Positions 61,694-64,000 of a stretch of DNA of 64,000 bases are shown here, in pieces. Within the stretch, counting starts at the first letter, position 1. Every line of letters starts with the position of its first letter. The notes under the pieces are model-generated. The model saw only the letters and a list, made by a program, of their open reading frames with translations, was not told the origin of the DNA and searched no databases. Made by a program: the position numbers and the translations under genes. The DNA comes from Caulochytrium protostelioides (taxonomy: Eukaryota; Chytridiomycota; Caulochytriomycetes; Caulochytriales; Caulochytriaceae), in assembly GCA_003615045.1 (NCBI GenBank), contig ML014158.1, positions 58,199-122,198 on the forward strand, written 5' to 3'.

Positions 61694-63568
61694 CGTTCAC
61701 AAAAGAAATGGGAAAAGAGGGGATACGGGACGACGGATTGAAGGCAAGGTTGCGGAGTTGGAGTAAAAAGGCGCGGGAAAAAGACGAGACGAGAGATGAA
61801 GCTGTGATGCAAAGGACGGAGCAAGAGAGAGCAGATGAATCGGCAGTCAGAACCAACGTGAGGACACAGGCCAGCTGTGGTCGATCGAAGGGTTCTAGAG
61901 CGGTGCGATCACCGCAAGGATCACTGGGGAATGTCCCGATGGAAGGCGGAGGCGATTGGAGCGCTGGTTGGTGTGTACATGGTCAAGACTGACTCTCGCT
62001 CTCTTTCCCGAAAATGAATCAATTAATGAGGACGGCTCCTTTATATATCTGAATCTGTCAATAGCCACATCGGGTTCAAGCTGAAGTAACACAGCGACCT
62101 GATGCCAAGAGATCACGCTAGACTGGATGACGAAGCAACCGTCGGCCGCCTGAGTTGCGGCGACCGGCATGAATGCGCGGCACGATACCGCGTACGACGC
62201 CCGATCTAGTTCCAAGCACTGCTAAGCATAGCATCGTCGGTCAAAACGGCACTGAGCAGTGAATCAATCCCGAAAAAATATTAGTATTATCAAAACACGG
62301 CATGGCGACGGGTTCTGGCTTCTGCGCACAGCCCATCGCGGTATCTGGGGGTCCAAGCAAACAGGCGGAGCAACTGTCTAAAGCGCTTTCACCACAGACA
62401 ACGGCGTGCAAATCCAAATTGAAACATACCGTAAATCAAGAAATTGTGGGCCAGAAGAGCCGTCAGGTGGGAATGAAGAGGTCGGATGAGCCACCACGCC
62501 ATGTACGAGGCTGATGTACCATGGGTCTTGTACGGCGTGTCACCAAGGCGGGAGAAAAAAACTTTTGGCGGAGCGACTACTGGCGTCGGGGCCGAAAGTT
62601 CGCATCAACCAGGCTTGAAGTCCCGCCGTGTTTCCAGTGGGCCTTCATCCGAAATATCTGTTTGGAAGGAACGGCAGTCAAGCTGATGCGTATACGAGGC
62701 GATCGAACTCAGTTCAACAGACATGGCCGACATATGAGTGGAAGAGTGAATTTGCCCTACCGTGAATGCCGCACGGGGTCCAGTACGCTCTGAAGCGGCT
62801 TGCCGCATGATACGGCACATCCAGTGTAAATTTGCAGATATTTTCTGAGTAACCTGTCTCGTCCAGTCCTTTATGGCGCCCATTCACTGTGTCGGTTCAT
62901 TCACTCGGCGCCCGGCACCGGCAAAAAAGGCTTGTGTCAGTATAGACGCCGACCCTACAATGGAGTCAAGCTGTTTGTGGCTTAGCCACCTAAAATCGTT
63001 CTGGTCTGATTTACTATGAAGCATGTCGCGAATTATGGGTGATACCTCACATGCATGAGATAAGCAACCTCCGATACAACTAGAACATCGCGAAGTTTGG
63101 ATGGTGTCCACTGCGGCCACAGCCACGCCAGTTCCACCACCGTCCTCGGTCTCGATCGTGGAAGGGTCGCGGTCCGCGCGGACTCAAGCAGGTCTGTGTA
63201 GTCGCAGTGTGTACGCGAGCCCGAAATCCCTGATGGGTACTGCCGTACTCGAGGATGGCTGCCGGCGTTGTGGTGGACTTCTCTATGTCTTGTGTCTCCG
63301 GCAATCGCCCACTTTCAATGATCATCGTCTCTGATGTGATGTCCGTGCCCACGGTATCCTTTCCGCATCCTGTACGATAGACACATGATTGTGATGGAGC
63401 ACATGCTGATAGGATGTCAAACATGTATTGAGTATGATGGACTTTATTTGGTTGGCGCGTTTGGCAAGCCAACAGAAAGGAACAGAAAAGGCAAGAACTT
63501 GATCAGCGCCGTTCACGCCCAGATCTAGACCTCTCATGCCACCCGGGTCTGTGGACGACCTGCTAGGA
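61694..63568. other. 1.9-kb region between the secreted repeat-protein gene and the hydrophobin gene
   Basis: Moderate to low GC. The first 350 bases should hold the promoter of the gene at 61693 (TATA-like site near 62037). Beyond that only short frames, and no RNA gene or transposon that I can recognise. Confidence 0.5.
62037..62046 (-). promoter_or_regulatory. TATA-like element upstream of the secreted repeat-protein gene
   Basis: TATATAAAGG on the minus strand, about 345 bases before the ATG at 61693. Confidence 0.4.
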
Positions 63569-63952
63569 CTAGAGATCCGCCTTGGCCAAGCGCATGTCGC
63601 GACGCGAGGCGGATGCACAGCCGAGCTGCGCCTTGCCGCCCCCAAGGCCCTCGCCATTGCAGCAGATGATATCGGTCGTGCACTGCTTTGTGTTCGACAG
63701 GGCAAGAACATTGAGGCCGATGGGGGTGCAGTCGACGCCGACGTGCAGGTTTTCGAGCAGACCGGCGAGAACGCCCGTAGCCGCCGCGTCGGGCGAGCTC
63801 ACTTGGGAGCAGCAGTAGGACTGGCTACCGTTCGCACACTCCGTCTCCGTCTCCTTGCTGACGTGCTTATCGTGCGCCATCGCGGTCTGGCTCATCAGTG
63901 CCACGAGTGCCGTCGCCGCGAGAGCGAACGAGCTGCGAGTCAAGGCCACCAT
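63569..63952 (-). CDS. Class I hydrophobin
   Basis: 127 residues: signal peptide about 1-26 (ending QTAMA), then the complete eight-cysteine pattern C39-x7-C47C48-x26-C75-x15-C91-x5-C97C98-x13-C112, whose long gap between the third and fourth cysteines is typical of class I. Hydrophobins are secreted, self-assemble at air-water or wall surfaces and make aerial hyphae and spores water-repellent. The basic C-terminal tail (RRDMRLAKADL) is a little longer than usual. No intron is visible, whereas many basidiomycete hydrophobin genes have two or three. The promoter is cut by the window edge (48 bases left). Confidence 0.93.
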   Translation of the reverse strand: MVALTRSSFALAATALVALMSQTAMAHDKHVSKETETECANGSQSYCCSQVSSPDAAATGVLAGLLENLHVGVDCTPIGLNVLALSNTKQCTTDIICCNGEGLGGGKAQLGCASASRRDMRLAKADL

Positions 63953-64000
63953 GATGGAGAGGGTGAAAGCAGTGAATCAGAAGCAGATAAAGGAGGGATA

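Noticed and set aside
1-64000. CRISPR arrays, bacterial operons, Shine-Dalgarno sites, rRNA genes
   Set aside because: None seen. The gene content and the two spliceosomal introns show eukaryotic DNA.

Overview
The window is fungal nuclear DNA, mostly very GC-rich, with about 20 protein genes (roughly one per 3 kb) and few introns. I could place only two introns, in VPS4 and in a cytochrome b5/acyl-CoA dehydrogenase gene. The fungal marker genes are alpha-aminoadipate reductase (LYS2), a Cdc3-group septin, a TOK-type channel protein, a GH18 chitinase and a class I hydrophobin with the eight-cysteine pattern. The hydrophobin points to Dikarya. High GC, intron poverty and several secreted-protein genes suggest a basidiomycete, perhaps Ustilaginomycotina, but the lineage below Dikarya is inference.

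Layout. 1-0.75 kb: a decayed Ty3/gypsy gag-protease remnant. 0.8-42.3 kb: a GC-rich block of mainly housekeeping genes. In order these are condensin Cnd1, a TOK-like channel with abnormal selectivity filters, an UNC-93-like MFS protein, a one-pass membrane protein split by a 206-bp duplication, an unknown low-complexity protein, a septin, an NPC2/ML lipid-transfer protein, cytochrome b5-ACAD, two unknown genes, LYS2 and VPS4. 42.5-50.8 kb: a block of clearly lower GC bounded by two broken copies of a Fanzor/TnpB-like gene in the same orientation. It carries a large secreted protein of unknown function and a secreted chitinase. 51-58 kb: GC-rich again, with a cytochrome P450 and an unusual multi-span membrane protein. 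58-64 kb: lower GC again, with a repeat-rich secreted protein and the hydrophobin.

How the genes relate. No biosynthetic cluster is evident. The plain contrast is between a GC-rich housekeeping compartment (chromosome condensation, cytokinesis, lysine synthesis, ESCRT disassembly, lipid handling) and lower-GC segments with secreted or cell-wall genes and mobile-element debris. Several secreted-protein genes have clear TATA boxes; I saw none as clear at the housekeeping genes.

The most interesting items are the paired Fanzor relics with a conserved, hairpin-containing 3' end that might derive from a guide RNA; the TOK-like protein whose two pore loops both lack the canonical filter; and the out-of-frame 206-bp duplication.
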